From assembly GCF_015140455.1 (NCBI RefSeq), contig NZ_AP024094.1, forward strand, positions 1,860,001 through 1,924,000: DNA of 64,000 nucleotides, given 5' to 3'. This stretch comes from Jeongeupia sp. HS-3. GTDB lineage: Bacteria > Pseudomonadota > Gammaproteobacteria > Burkholderiales > Chitinibacteraceae. Shown here piece by piece: positions 25,701 to 38,020 of this stretch (position 1 is the first letter of the stretch; each line of letters begins with the position of its first letter). The notes beneath the pieces were generated by a model. The model did not search any database, was not told the origin of the DNA, and saw only the letters and a list, made by a program, of their open reading frames with translations. The translations under genes and the position numbers were made by a program.

Positions 25701-26504
25701 GACGAAAAAATGCGCGTCGGGAGTGCGTGTCTGCGGGACGTTCGAACCCCAAGCGATGATGAAGGCGGAGTTGTACCAGTCGGCGGACTCGGGTACGTCG
25801 GTCTGCTCGCCCCATGTTTGCGGGCTGGAAGGCGGCAAATCACAGTACCAATCGTAGAACGAGATCAGGGTGCCGCCGATCAAGCTGAGATAGCGGCTGC
25901 CGGCAGCGTAACTGACCATCGACATAGCAGGAATCGGTGAAAAACCGATGATCCGGTCCGGCCCATAGCGCTTGATGGTGTAGATATTGGCGGCGGCAAC
26001 CAGCTCGGTCGCCTCATCCCAGTTGGCGCGGACAAATCCACCGCGCCCGCGGATCGTCTTGTAATCCCTGGCTTTGGCTTCGTCTTCGACTATCGAAGCC
26101 CATGCCTCTACCGGTGCCAGCGTCTTGCGTGCCTCGCGCCACAGACGCATCAGGCGGCCACGTATCATCGGATACTTCAGCCGGTTGGCACTGTAGAGAT
26201 ACCAGCTGTATGAGGCGCCGCGTGAGCAACCACGCGGCTCATGATTGGGCATGCCAGGACGGGTACGCGGGTAATCGGTCTGCTGGGTCTCCCAGGTAAC
26301 GATCCCGCCTTTGACGTAGATCTTCCAGCTACAGGAGCCGGTGCAGTTCACGCCATGCGTTGACCGTACGATCTTGTCATGCTGCCAGCGGTTCCGGTAG
26401 GCATCCTCCCAGGTCCGGTCCTCGGCACGTACTTCGCCATGGCCGCCTGAATAAGGCTCGCTCTCGTTCGTGAAGAAAGTCAGGCGGTCGAGAAAATGAC
26501 TCAT
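22755..26504 (-). CDS. narG: Respiratory nitrate reductase alpha subunit
   Basis: Catalytic subunit, reducing nitrate to nitrite at a Mo-bisMGD cofactor on the cytoplasmic face during anaerobic respiration. The 1249-residue length is standard. The N-terminal FS0 cluster motif HGVNCTGSCSW is at residues 50-60 (His50, Cys54, Cys58), followed by the DYPRTRPGMPNHEPRGCSRGAS stretch holding the fourth cysteine. There is no Tat signal, as expected for NarG. It leads narGHJI-ppi. The 5' flank holds no clear FNR or NarL site. Confidence 0.98.
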   Translation of the reverse strand: MSHFLDRLTFFTNESEPYSGGHGEVRAEDRTWEDAYRNRWQHDKIVRSTHGVNCTGSCSWKIYVKGGIVTWETQQTDYPRTRPGMPNHEPRGCSRGASYSWYLYSANRLKYPMIRGRLMRLWREARKTLAPVEAWASIVEDEAKARDYKTIRGRGGFVRANWDEATELVAAANIYTIKRYGPDRIIGFSPIPAMSMVSYAAGSRYLSLIGGTLISFYDWYCDLPPSSPQTWGEQTDVPESADWYNSAFIIAWGSNVPQTRTPDAHFFVEARYNGTKVVAITPDYSEVAKLSDIWLHPKQGTDAALGMAMGHVILKEFFIDRQTAYFDDYCRRLTDLPMLVLLRKDGDRFVADRFVRASDFADNLGQANNPEWKVVAIDEAGGSCVAPQGAIGYRWGQQVEGDLGKWNLEQKNGATGVELKLALSLIDRRDDAVSVAFPYFGGTASADFTANDQGGQILARQVPIKRLALAHGDAPVATVFDLMCAHYGVDRGLGGEVATSYDDNVAYTPTWQESITGVPAAQVIAVARQFAETAEKTQGRSMVIIGAAMNHWYHQDMNYRAAINMLVLCGCVGVSGGGWAHYVGQEKLRPQTGWTALAFALDWLRPPRHMNGTSFFYAHTNQWRYEKVGISEILSPLADPNRYGGSLIDFNVRAERMGWLPSAPQLATNPLRISAAAKAAGLEAKDYVVKSLKDGSLTMSCEDPDAAVNFPRNLFVWRSNLFGSSGKGHEYFLKYFCGAQNGLLGDDLSVTGGEKPQEVVWHDKAPEGKLDLITVLDFRMSTTCLYADVVLPTATWYEKNDLNTSDMHPFIHPLSAAVDPIWQSKSDWEIYKAIAKKFSELVVGHLDVEQDVVLVPLLHDTAGELAQPFEPKDWKKGECELIPGKTAPNIVVVERDYPNTYKRFTALGPLLKKLGNGGKGIGWNTEHEVDGLAKLNDVVTDEGPTKGLPKIETDIDATEVILSLAPETNGEVAVKAWDALSKFTGRSHAHLADVREDEKIRYRDIQAQPRKIISSPTWSGIESEHVSYTAGYTNVNELIPWRTLTGRQQFYQDHAWMRDFGEGFACYRPPVDTKTVAPLAGKAPNGNPEISLNFITPHQKWGIHSTYTDNLIMLTLSRGGPIVWLSEDDAKLAGIVDNDWIELFNVNGAIAARAVVSQRVKPGMCMMYHAQEKIVNVPGSEITGHRGGIHNSVTKTVLKPTHMIGGYAQLSYGFNYYGTVGSNRDEFVIVRKMAKVDWMDTPAGTESEG

Positions 26505-26663
26505 CGTTTCCCCCAGCTAGATCATGGCCCCGGGCCGGCGCAATGACATCAGGCAACATCTACAAGCTAGCTGTAGATTGAGATGAAACCAAGATCGAGA
26601 TGGAAAAACCATCCCATCTAGCACACAGCAGGCCTTGCGCCGTCTTTTTCCGCGCATAAAGCC
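26505..26663. promoter_or_regulatory. narG upstream region
   Basis: The gap between narG and the rRNA operon terminator must contain the nar promoter. The one clear structure is an inverted repeat CTACA-N7-TGTAG at 26560-26576, about 60-70 bp before the narG start. I see no good match to the FNR consensus. The ORF that overlaps this gap is not convincing. Confidence 0.4.
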
Positions 26664-26703
26664 AAAAGCAAAACCCCCCTGCAGCATTCTGCAGGGGGGT
26701 TTT
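26664..26703 (-). terminator. Terminator of the rRNA operon
   Basis: An 11-bp GC-rich stem (26674-26684 with 26689-26699) with a 4-base loop; on the minus strand it is followed by TTTTGCTTTT. It lies about 15 bp after 5S. Confidence 0.85.
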
Positions 26704-26713
26704 CTATGGGGAG

Positions 26714-26826
26714 TCTGGCGATGACCTACTTTCACACGGGAACCCGCACTATCATCGGCGCTGAGTCGTTTCACGGTCCTGTTCGGGATGGGAAGGCGTG
26801 GGACCAACTCGCTATGGTCGCCAGAC
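26714..26826 (-). rRNA. rrf: 5S ribosomal RNA
   Basis: About 113 nt. The ends pair as TCTGGCGA/TCGCCAGA. The CCCATCCCGAACAGG segment is typical of bacterial 5S. Ends are estimated from the terminal helix. Confidence 0.93.
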
Positions 26827-26947
26827 GTAACTGGTGGAGTTACGACTGTATTAGTCATATCTCTGAATTCGATAGAAGAAGTAATGACTCGGGTTTGATA
26901 TTTACGAGCCTGTCGCATCATACCCGAACCACGCGGTTCAGGTTATA

Positions 26948-29840
<2,893 letters not shown>

Positions 29841-29970
29841 TATAACCTCAAACGCGTAGTTCAAGATTACAGTTATGTTTGCGACTCGAATTCAAAGTTC
29901 TCGAATTCAAAACTCGATGCAATCAAACCCATTCATTACTGAATAAATCTGAGTCTTACTTCTTCTATCT

Positions 29971-29982
29971 TGTTAAAGAGCG
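29971..29982 (-). promoter_or_regulatory. boxA antitermination site in the 16S-23S spacer
   Basis: The minus strand reads CGCTCTTTAACA, 11 of 12 to the E. coli rrn boxA, between tRNA-Ala and 23S. It should load NusB/S10. Confidence 0.75.
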
Positions 29983-30070
29983 ATACAGAGAATAAATTCT
30001 CGTCCAACTGAAGCAGTCAGAACTAAAATTGCTACACCAACATCAGCAAACTTAGTTCTGAAAACTAAAA

Positions 30071-30146
30071 TGGTGGAGGCAGACGGGATCGAACCGACGA
30101 CCCTCTGCTTGCAAAGCAGATGCTCTCCCAACTGAGCTATGCCCCC
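30071..30146 (-). tRNA. tRNA-Ala (TGC)
   Basis: 76 nt with encoded CCA; acceptor GGGGGCA, anticodon loop TTTGCAA. It sits in the 16S-23S spacer downstream of tRNA-Ile, the usual order. Confidence 0.97.
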
Positions 30147-30185
30147 ATCGGATCAAACTGTCTTGTCATTCACTAAAAAAGCAAA

Positions 30186-30262
30186 TGGTGGGTCAAGCTG
30201 GAATCGAACCAGCGACCCCCGCCTTATCAAGACGGTGCTCTAACCGACTGAGCTACTGACCC
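30186..30262 (-). tRNA. tRNA-Ile (GAT)
   Basis: 77 nt with encoded CCA; acceptor GGGTCAG, anticodon loop TTGATAA. First spacer tRNA after 16S. Confidence 0.97.
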
Positions 30263-30323
30263 AGTTCTCCGTATCTCTAACCTACAGCCGATGAGTGTGA
30301 ATGCTTAATGAGGCATTATCTTT

Positions 30324-31858
<1,535 letters not shown>

Positions 31859-31993
31859 ATCACTGAATAATTGCGCACTTGCGTTAACTCAAAAAAACTC
31901 ACCCAACCACCGAAGCGGTCAGATTTACTTTCTATCATCTAAGTGCAAGTACTTGATGCACTCATCAAGCACTCACACTCATCGGCTGTAATT

Positions 31994-32005
31994 TGTTAAA
32001 GATCG
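31994..32005 (-). promoter_or_regulatory. boxA antitermination site in the rRNA leader
   Basis: The minus strand reads CGATCTTTAACA about 135 bp before 16S, matching boxA in its CTTTAACA core. The leader (31859-32078) holds no gene. Confidence 0.65.
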
Positions 32006-32084
32006 CTTGCTTCTGAACACTTCGCTCGGTAAACTCGGCGGGTTTCGCTTCGTTTCTTTCGCTGCGTCATCAGCAGAGAACGCA

Positions 32085-32113
32085 ACTTTAAGCACTTCCC
32101 TCTCCTGCGTCAA
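32085..32113 (-). promoter_or_regulatory. Main promoter of the rRNA operon (candidate P1)
   Basis: On the minus strand: TTGACG (32113-32108), 17 bp, TAAAGT (32090-32085), with start expected near 32078. This gives a leader of about 220 nt that contains boxA. The upstream region to 32314 has no gene; a second promoter there is possible. Confidence 0.55.
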
Positions 32114-32314
32114 CACCTCCTCGCAACAAATTCGCAACCAAGGCGTTAAGCCACTGATCGGACAGCGAATTTTTACTGCACCCAAATCCCACTCTTTCGC
32201 ACCACCCGGCAAACCCCACCGCCAAAGCTGACAAAACAAGACCAATGGCATAAAAATCGTCAGCATTCGGCCGGATGGCGGGCGGTTTGCGGCGGCAGCG
32301 CCCCATCAGCAGCG

Positions 32315-32354
32315 TCAAAAACCAAACGGGCGGCCCGAAAGGCCGCCCGTTTTA
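32315..32354 (-). terminator. Intrinsic terminator of the 770-residue exported protein gene
   Basis: A 10-bp stem (32326-32335 with 32341-32350); on the minus strand TTTGGTTTTT follows. It separates this gene from the rRNA promoter region. Confidence 0.8.
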
Positions 32355-32376
32355 CGCTCCACGCTTATATACCTAC

Positions 32377-34689
32377 TTATCGGCGACGGAACCCACCGCC
32401 ATGGAAGCCTCCGAAACCACCGCCGCCGAAATGCGGCGCTTCGCGCGCAGCGCCACCGCCCCAACCTCCCGAAGCGCCACCGCGCTGGAAGTTGCCGGCA
32501 CGTTGGTCGCCGGCGCTACGCGCCTGGAACTGACCATCAAGTGACTGATGGTTCTCGCGGAAATTCTGCCCGGCCTGTTGGCCCTGCGGCGACTGCTTCC
32601 AGTCCTTGGCTCGCTGCGCCGCTTGCTGACCTTGCGGCGAATTGGCGAAATCCTTGGCGTTCTGGATGCGCTGCTGTCCCTTCGGACTGTTGGCGTAGTT
32701 CTGAGCTCCGCTCTTCAGCTTGTCGGCCGCTTGCTGCTTGTCGACGTTCGACCAGTTGCCGTTGCCCTGATACTTCTGCCACTGACCGCCGCTATCGCGC
32801 TTGTAGACCTGGCCGTCACGACCGGCGTAAAGATCGCCGCTGCCCTGCCTGTTGGCAAAATGAGTCTGGCCAACCTGGCCGGTTCGGTAGGTATTGTTCG
32901 GGCCGGTAATGACCGAGTTATGGCCCCAGCGGTTGTAGTTGTTGGTGACGTTGATGTTGTAGGTATTGCCACCACCACCCCAGCAGCAGCCACCGCCGCC
33001 CCAGTACCACGGCGACATCCACGCACCCATGGCAAAACCAAAAGCGAAGCCGGTCGCCGTGCCCCAGGCAAAGCCAGCGCCAAAACCATAGGTATACGGC
33101 GCCGGATACCAGACCGTGCCGACATAGGTCGGGTAGACGTAACCGGTGCCATAGACGACGACGCCATCGCTCGACACCACGGTGCCGTAGTAGCCCGGCG
33201 TGTAGCCAACATAAACCACGCTCGGCGTGGCGCTGTAGACACGCACATAGGTCACATAGTGCATCGGTGAGCTGACCGGGATCGTGTAGATCACCGCCGG
33301 CACCGCTGCCGCGACGCTCCACGGCCCGGTGGCCGAGGTCGAAACGAACCAGACGCCGTTCTGCACCAGATAATAACTATGCGAATCGACGCGGATGACC
33401 GGCGTCGCGGTGTTGTAGGCGTATTGCAGCGGCGTGCCGTCGACGCTCTTCCACTTCGCGGCGCCGCCATCGTAGTTCACCGCCTCGGGTTTGGTGCTGC
33501 GCTTGATTTGCGCAGTCTGCGGCACGCTGTTGGCAATGGTCGCTTCGCTGGCCTGTGCGGTACCCGGCACCGATACCAGCACACCAGCCATCGGGTGATC
33601 GGTCGGGATGCGGGTGAAATCAGTTGGCAGCTTGCCCGCCGGGACGTATTGCCACGGACCGTCAATGCGACTGGCGGTGAACCAGCGGCCGGAGATCAGT
33701 ACATAAAGTTGCTGGCTGCCGATCTGAATGAAGACATCATTGGACGAATTCGACATATACAACAGTTGCGTCCCGGGGATCGGCGAATACTGTGGCTCGC
33801 CCTGGCTTTGCAGCAGCTCGGTCGGCTTGGTCGCAACATAGACCGCCGGCACGACATTCGGCGCAAACGCCGACTTGCCGTCGGCGCCCTTGCCCGACAT
33901 TGGGTCGATTTTGTTGTCTTTCAGCAAACCGTCGCGTAGCGGATTCAACGTCGCCGTTGGCGGACTCGTCGCGACTTGCCATGGGCCGGTGGCTGCCTTG
34001 GCCTGGAACCAGCGCTCGGCGGCCCACAGGTAGTAATCGCCCTTGACCTCATCGAGCACGATCAGTGCACTGGTATTGATCACCCGCATCAGACCGCTTC
34101 CGGCGCTGCGCAGCGCCGGCTCGCCATCGATCATCACCAGCATGGCCGGGCGGTTGCTGTAGATGATCGCCGGCGGATCGTTCTTCACCACCTGGCCAGC
34201 CTGCGCCGCTTCGGCACGATTGATCTGTAGATCGGCTTCGAGCGCATCGTAGGCCACCGCCCAACCGGCGCGCGGCAAGGCGCCGCTCAGGGTCGACAGA
34301 TAACGCGATTCGTCGCGCGTCGCCGTCGGAAAGCTGGCCTTGGTGATTTTGTACTGGCTCAGCGTCACAACGCGCTGATCCTTGGCGATATCGGCGCGGG
34401 CGCTGAACCAGATGACGCCGAACACGTCGTCCTTCTTGCCGGTCACGCGCACCGCCGAGCGTCCGGTCAGCGTATTGCCGTTCAGCGCATCCAACTGCGG
34501 CTGATAGACATAGATCTGCTCGCCATTCTGGCCATTGACCAAGCGCGGCCAACCGACCGCTTGCGAACCGGCGCTGAGCATGGCCGCCTTGGTCGGTGCG
34601 GGCTCCACCGTTGTGGCGGCCCAGCCGGTGGGCGAGCTGCTCAGCCAGAGCAGTGACAGCAGCGTACTGATGATGGTTTTGCGATGCAT
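32377..34689 (-). CDS. Large exported protein with repeated W-F-x-GPW modules and Gly-rich tail
   Basis: A 770-residue protein with a signal peptide (residues 1-24, ending GWAAT). Three similar modules carry a Tyr/aromatic strand, then RWF or VWF, then GPW: LWAAERWFQAKAATGPW near residue 223, LISGRWFTASRIDGPW near 330 and LVQNGVWFVSTSATGPW near 450. A Tyr/Gly/Val-rich hydrophobic region follows (about 490-570, with WGGGGCCWGGGG), then NSPQGQQ-like repeats (about 665-705) and a Gly/Phe/Arg tail ending FRRR. It resembles proteins annotated as carbohydrate-binding family V/XII, but function is unknown. It is transcribed alone. Cell-surface attachment or polysaccharide binding would be inference. 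Confidence 0.72.
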   Translation of the reverse strand: MHRKTIISTLLSLLWLSSSPTGWAATTVEPAPTKAAMLSAGSQAVGWPRLVNGQNGEQIYVYQPQLDALNGNTLTGRSAVRVTGKKDDVFGVIWFSARADIAKDQRVVTLSQYKITKASFPTATRDESRYLSTLSGALPRAGWAVAYDALEADLQINRAEAAQAGQVVKNDPPAIIYSNRPAMLVMIDGEPALRSAGSGLMRVINTSALIVLDEVKGDYYLWAAERWFQAKAATGPWQVATSPPTATLNPLRDGLLKDNKIDPMSGKGADGKSAFAPNVVPAVYVATKPTELLQSQGEPQYSPIPGTQLLYMSNSSNDVFIQIGSQQLYVLISGRWFTASRIDGPWQYVPAGKLPTDFTRIPTDHPMAGVLVSVPGTAQASEATIANSVPQTAQIKRSTKPEAVNYDGGAAKWKSVDGTPLQYAYNTATPVIRVDSHSYYLVQNGVWFVSTSATGPWSVAAAVPAVIYTIPVSSPMHYVTYVRVYSATPSVVYVGYTPGYYGTVVSSDGVVVYGTGYVYPTYVGTVWYPAPYTYGFGAGFAWGTATGFAFGFAMGAWMSPWYWGGGGCCWGGGGNTYNINVTNNYNRWGHNSVITGPNNTYRTGQVGQTHFANRQGSGDLYAGRDGQVYKRDSGGQWQKYQGNGNWSNVDKQQAADKLKSGAQNYANSPKGQQRIQNAKDFANSPQGQQAAQRAKDWKQSPQGQQAGQNFRENHQSLDGQFQARSAGDQRAGNFQRGGASGGWGGGAAREAPHFGGGGFGGFHGGGFRRR

Positions 34690-34801
34690 GAGGATCCCCT
34701 TTATCCGGGTGCGCCAGTTTGATTGGCGCCACCCGTTTTATGGCCGTGACGGTAGGACCGCCCGGGAACCCTCTTAGTTTAATGCCGGTTTGTTGCCTGA
34801 C

Positions 34802-35419
34802 TCACCGGTCTTTAAGCAAATGCCCCATACGCTGGCGCTTGGTGCTGAGGTAATGACGGTTTTCCGGATTGGGATCGACCATATGTGGCTCGCGCGCCTG
34901 CACCGGCAAGCCTGCGGCTTCGAGCGCGGCAATTTTTTTCGGGTTATTGCTCATCAAGCGCACCGAGCTCACGCCCAGATCACGCAGCATCGCCACCGCT
35001 GCCTCGTATGAACGTGAATCAACCGGCAAACCCAGCGCCAGATTGGCGTCGACGGTATCCAGGCCGCTGTCCTGCAATTCGTAGGCGCGGATCTTGTGCG
35101 CCAGACCAATCCCCCGCCCTTCCTGACCGCGTAAATACAGCAGTACCCCATGCCCTTCGCGGGCGATGCGTTCCAGCGCCATGTGCAGCTGTTCGCCGCA
35201 ATCACACCGCAGTGAGCCAAACACGTCGCCGGTCAGGCACTCCGAATGCAAGCGGACCAAGGTCGCCTCACCGGCAGGATCGCCCATGACGACGGCGAGG
35301 TGTTCGACATCGTCGAGGCCGGAGCGATAGGCATGCGCCATGAAAACGCCATGCGGCGTGGGCAGGCGAGCGACGCCGGCTTTTTCGACAGCGGGTTGAG
35401 TCAGTGGCGCATTGGTCAT
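34802..35419 (-). CDS. ribA: GTP cyclohydrolase II
   Basis: First step of riboflavin synthesis: GTP to 2,5-diamino-6-ribosylamino-pyrimidinone phosphate. 205 residues. Zinc cysteines lie in [21 protein letters not shown], followed by [20 protein letters not shown] and [17 protein letters not shown]. Normal length for a stand-alone RibA, with no DHBP synthase domain. No FMN riboswitch is seen upstream. Confidence 0.95.
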   Translation of the reverse strand: MTNAPLTQPAVEKAGVARLPTPHGVFMAHAYRSGLDDVEHLAVVMGDPAGEATLVRLHSECLTGDVFGSLRCDCGEQLHMALERIAREGHGVLLYLRGQEGRGIGLAHKIRAYELQDSGLDTVDANLALGLPVDSRSYEAAVAMLRDLGVSSVRLMSNNPKKIAALEAAGLPVQAREPHMVDPNPENRHYLSTKRQRMGHLLKDR

Positions 35420-35494
35420 GGCAGCTTATGGGGATTTAACGTGGCAATTCATCAAACATGGGGGCTCTCGCCCTGCTTTGCAATCACTGCAGCC

Positions 35495-35785
35495 TTAACG
35501 GCTCGGTGCTGCCGACTGGGCCTTGCTGCAATAGCGGGCGTAATCCGCCTCAAGTTGCGCTAACCGCTGCTTGAGCTTCTCAAGGTCGTAAGGCCGGTTG
35601 AAGCCAGCCATGCGGCGGCGAATCAACGTCGACTCCTTGGTCAGCTTGTTGCAACGCTGTGCTTCAAGTTGCGCCAGTTTGACCGGATCAGCCTGGTAAT
35701 AGACGGGGGCCGGAGTCGGCGCCGATGAGACGGCCCACGCGGCAGGGAGCAGCAGCAGCAACAGGAGGGGCATCAAACGAGCCAT
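35495..35785 (-). CDS. Small exported hypothetical protein
   Basis: The 96-residue product begins at ATG 35785 (MARLMPLLLLLLLPAAWAVSS), a strong signal peptide. The mature part is short, basic and probably helical, with two cysteines (QRCNKLTKE and YARYCSK). Its start overlaps the pabC 3' end by 13 bp, so the two are probably co-transcribed. It resembles small helical DUF1090/DUF4124-type periplasmic proteins only in general form; no family is claimed. Confidence 0.65.
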   Translation of the reverse strand: MARLMPLLLLLLLPAAWAVSSAPTPAPVYYQADPVKLAQLEAQRCNKLTKESTLIRRRMAGFNRPYDLEKLKQRLAQLEADYARYCSKAQSAAPSR

Positions 35786-36597
35786 TGCGTTTCCTTTGCA
35801 GCCAGCGCAGCGATCTGCATCGTCAAGGTCAAGTCGGCCGGATGTGCCGACCAAGATTGCTCGGCCAATCGAGCGACCGGCACCAGCCCGATCAAGCTGT
35901 TACACAGCCAGACGCGCTCGGCCTGCAGCAAGCGCGACAAGGAAATCCGTGCCTCGCCAGTTTGCCAGCCAAGCCCGGTGGCGGCAGCGAAGGCCACATC
36001 GCGCATCACCCCGGCGACACCGCCACCGTCGAGTGTCGGCGTCAGCAGCGCGCCGTCCTCAAGCAGCAGCACATTACTCATCGAGCCTTCGATCACGTCG
36101 CCGTCACGGTCGAGCAGCAGACCGTCGAATATCGCCAAGTCTGTCCATTCGCTGCGCGCCAGTACGTTCTCAAGCCGGTTCAGATGTTTGATGCCCGCCA
36201 AGCGCGGCTGCCAGCTGGCGCGGGTCTCGCAGATGCGAATCGTCACCCCGGCGCCGCGCTCGACTGGCGGCGGCAGCGGTGTGATCTGGGTGATCCGGTG
36301 CGGCTGGCAATCGGCCGGCACCACATAGCCGCGCGCCGATTCACCACGGGTCAGCATCAGCTTCACGGTCGCCGACTCAGGGCTGTGCGCGCGCAGGTCG
36401 TCGAGCCAGACATCCGCTGGCGGCGCGACAATGCCGATCGCGGCGGCATCATGCGCCAGTTTTGCCATCTGGCGTTGCCAAAAAGGGATGCCACCATCGC
36501 GGATGGACAGCGTGCGAAACACGCCGTCACCAAACTGAATCGCCCGATCGGCGAGCGGCAGCGATTCGGCCGGTACGCCATCAACGAGGCGGATCAC
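35773..36597 (-). CDS. pabC: Aminodeoxychorismate lyase
   Basis: PLP enzyme (274 residues, fold type IV) that splits 4-amino-4-deoxychorismate into p-aminobenzoate and pyruvate for folate. It starts MIRLVDGVPAESLPLADRAIQFGDGVFRT-like, with the PLP lysine in IKHLNRLENVLAR and EGSMSNVLL in the cofactor-binding region. Its start overlaps the pabB stop by 4 bp, giving translational coupling. Confidence 0.93.
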   Translation of the reverse strand: MIRLVDGVPAESLPLADRAIQFGDGVFRTLSIRDGGIPFWQRQMAKLAHDAAAIGIVAPPADVWLDDLRAHSPESATVKLMLTRGESARGYVVPADCQPHRITQITPLPPPVERGAGVTIRICETRASWQPRLAGIKHLNRLENVLARSEWTDLAIFDGLLLDRDGDVIEGSMSNVLLLEDGALLTPTLDGGGVAGVMRDVAFAAATGLGWQTGEARISLSRLLQAERVWLCNSLIGLVPVARLAEQSWSAHPADLTLTMQIAALAAKETQWLV

Positions 36598-37877
36598 CCT
36601 TCGACCCCCAGCGCGCGCAGCAGGCCGCGTGCCTTGTGGCGGGTTTCTTCGAGTTCGCGCTCGGGCACCGAATCGGCGACGATGCCGGCGCCGGCGCGAA
36701 AGTACAGTTGCGAACCGGTCTGCAAAAAGCTGCGGATCAGGATATTGAGATCCATCCGGCCATCGCGGCCGATGTAACCGAGGCTGCCGGTGTACACCCC
36801 ACGGGCGCGGTCTTCGAGTTCGCGGATGATCTGCATGCAGCGCACCTTGGGGCAGCCGGTGATGGTGCCACCTGGGAACAGCGCCCGCAGCGTCTGCCTT
36901 GCCGTGGTGCCAGGGCGCAAGCGGGCACGGATGTTCGATTCGATATGGTGGACATAGGCGTAGCTCTCGACCGCCATCAGCTCGTTGACCTCGACCGTGC
37001 CCGGCACGGCGATACGGCCCAGATCGTTGCGCTCCAGATCGACCAGCATGATGTGCTCGGCACGCTCCTTCACCGTCGCCAGCAAGGCGCGCTTCAGGGC
37101 GGCATCTTCTTCCGGATCGACCGAACGACGGTGCGTACCGGCAATCGGCCGGGTATCCACCACGCCGCCATCGACGCGCACCAAACGCTCCGGAGACGAA
37201 CTAACCACCGCATGCTCGCCCAGCTGCAGCAGCGCCGAGAACGGCGCCGGGTTGGCGGCGCGCAGCACGTGATACAGATCGTGTGGCGAACCGGCCGCCA
37301 GCGTGACATCCCAGCCGCGCGACAGATTCACCTGAAACACATCGCCTTCGACGATATAGCGCTTGCAGCGCTCCACACCGGCGAGGAACGCATCCGGCGC
37401 ATCTTCACTGACGGCCGTTACCTGCAAGGGCTGCGGCGACCAAGCCGGCGCAGTGCCGACAAGCGTGGCCAAGCGCGCGAGGGTGGCGTCATCCTCGGCA
37501 GTCAGCCAAGCCGAGGCGTCACGGCGATCGATCAGCACCGCCGCCGGGCAATCGATCAGCGCGGCAACCGGCACGTCGTTATCGCGATCGGCAACGCTGG
37601 GCTCGAAGGCATGCAGCAGCTCGTAGGCGGCATAAACAGCCCAGCCGGCACAGAACGGCAGCGGGCCGGTTTCACCGCGGTGCACTGGCAAAGCATCCAG
37701 ATCATCCAGAAATTGCACTGCGTCGGCCTGCGCATACAGACGGCGTTCACGCGGCAGCGCCAGCAGGATGTCCCAGCCTGCGTCTCCCGATGATTGCATC
37801 AACAAGGGAAAATCGTCAGCGCTGGATGCAGCCAGCGCCGGTAAATCAGGTACGGAATTGAGGCGTTGTATCGGCAT
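36594..37877 (-). CDS. pabB: Aminodeoxychorismate synthase component I
   Basis: Adds ammonia to chorismate in folate synthesis. The 427-residue start at ATG 37877 (MPIQRLNSV) matches the family; the longer frame to 37967 adds Arg-rich sequence. Catalytic-domain motifs are RPIAGTHRRS, HIMLVDLERNDLGRI, GGTITGCPKVRCMQII and YTGSLGYIG. The Lys in CPK supports pabB rather than anthranilate synthase, as does the neighbouring pabC. Component II (PabA) is not in the window. Confidence 0.92.
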   Translation of the reverse strand: MPIQRLNSVPDLPALAASSADDFPLLMQSSGDAGWDILLALPRERRLYAQADAVQFLDDLDALPVHRGETGPLPFCAGWAVYAAYELLHAFEPSVADRDNDVPVAALIDCPAAVLIDRRDASAWLTAEDDATLARLATLVGTAPAWSPQPLQVTAVSEDAPDAFLAGVERCKRYIVEGDVFQVNLSRGWDVTLAAGSPHDLYHVLRAANPAPFSALLQLGEHAVVSSSPERLVRVDGGVVDTRPIAGTHRRSVDPEEDAALKRALLATVKERAEHIMLVDLERNDLGRIAVPGTVEVNELMAVESYAYVHHIESNIRARLRPGTTARQTLRALFPGGTITGCPKVRCMQIIRELEDRARGVYTGSLGYIGRDGRMDLNILIRSFLQTGSQLYFRAGAGIVADSVPERELEETRHKARGLLRALGVEG

Positions 37878-37974
37878 GCCGCGATTGTACCAAGCCGGGC
37901 CTCGCGCTTCAGCACGATCCCCAAGCGGACGGTCATCGTCAGAGCGGCTACCGCACCTTGCAAGCACGGAAAAT

Positions 37975-38003
37975 AAAAAAGGGCTGCCGAAGCAGCCCTT
38001 TTG
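37975..38003 (-). terminator. Terminator of the fab cluster (after fabF)
   Basis: Stem AAGGGCTGC/GCAGCCCTT with a 4-base loop, followed on the minus strand by TTTTTTATTTT. It is nearly symmetric, but the longer T run is leftward. Confidence 0.8.
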
Positions 38004-38020
38004 GTACCAGGCAAAACCGA

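Noticed and set aside
26505-26663. FNR box (TTGAT-N4-ATCAA) before narG
   Set aside because: TTGGTTTCATCTCAA on the minus strand is only a loose match with wrong spacing, so it was not reported as a site.
34690-35494. FMN riboswitch for ribA
   Set aside because: The region upstream of ribA is short (about 75 bp) and lacks the conserved RFN helices.
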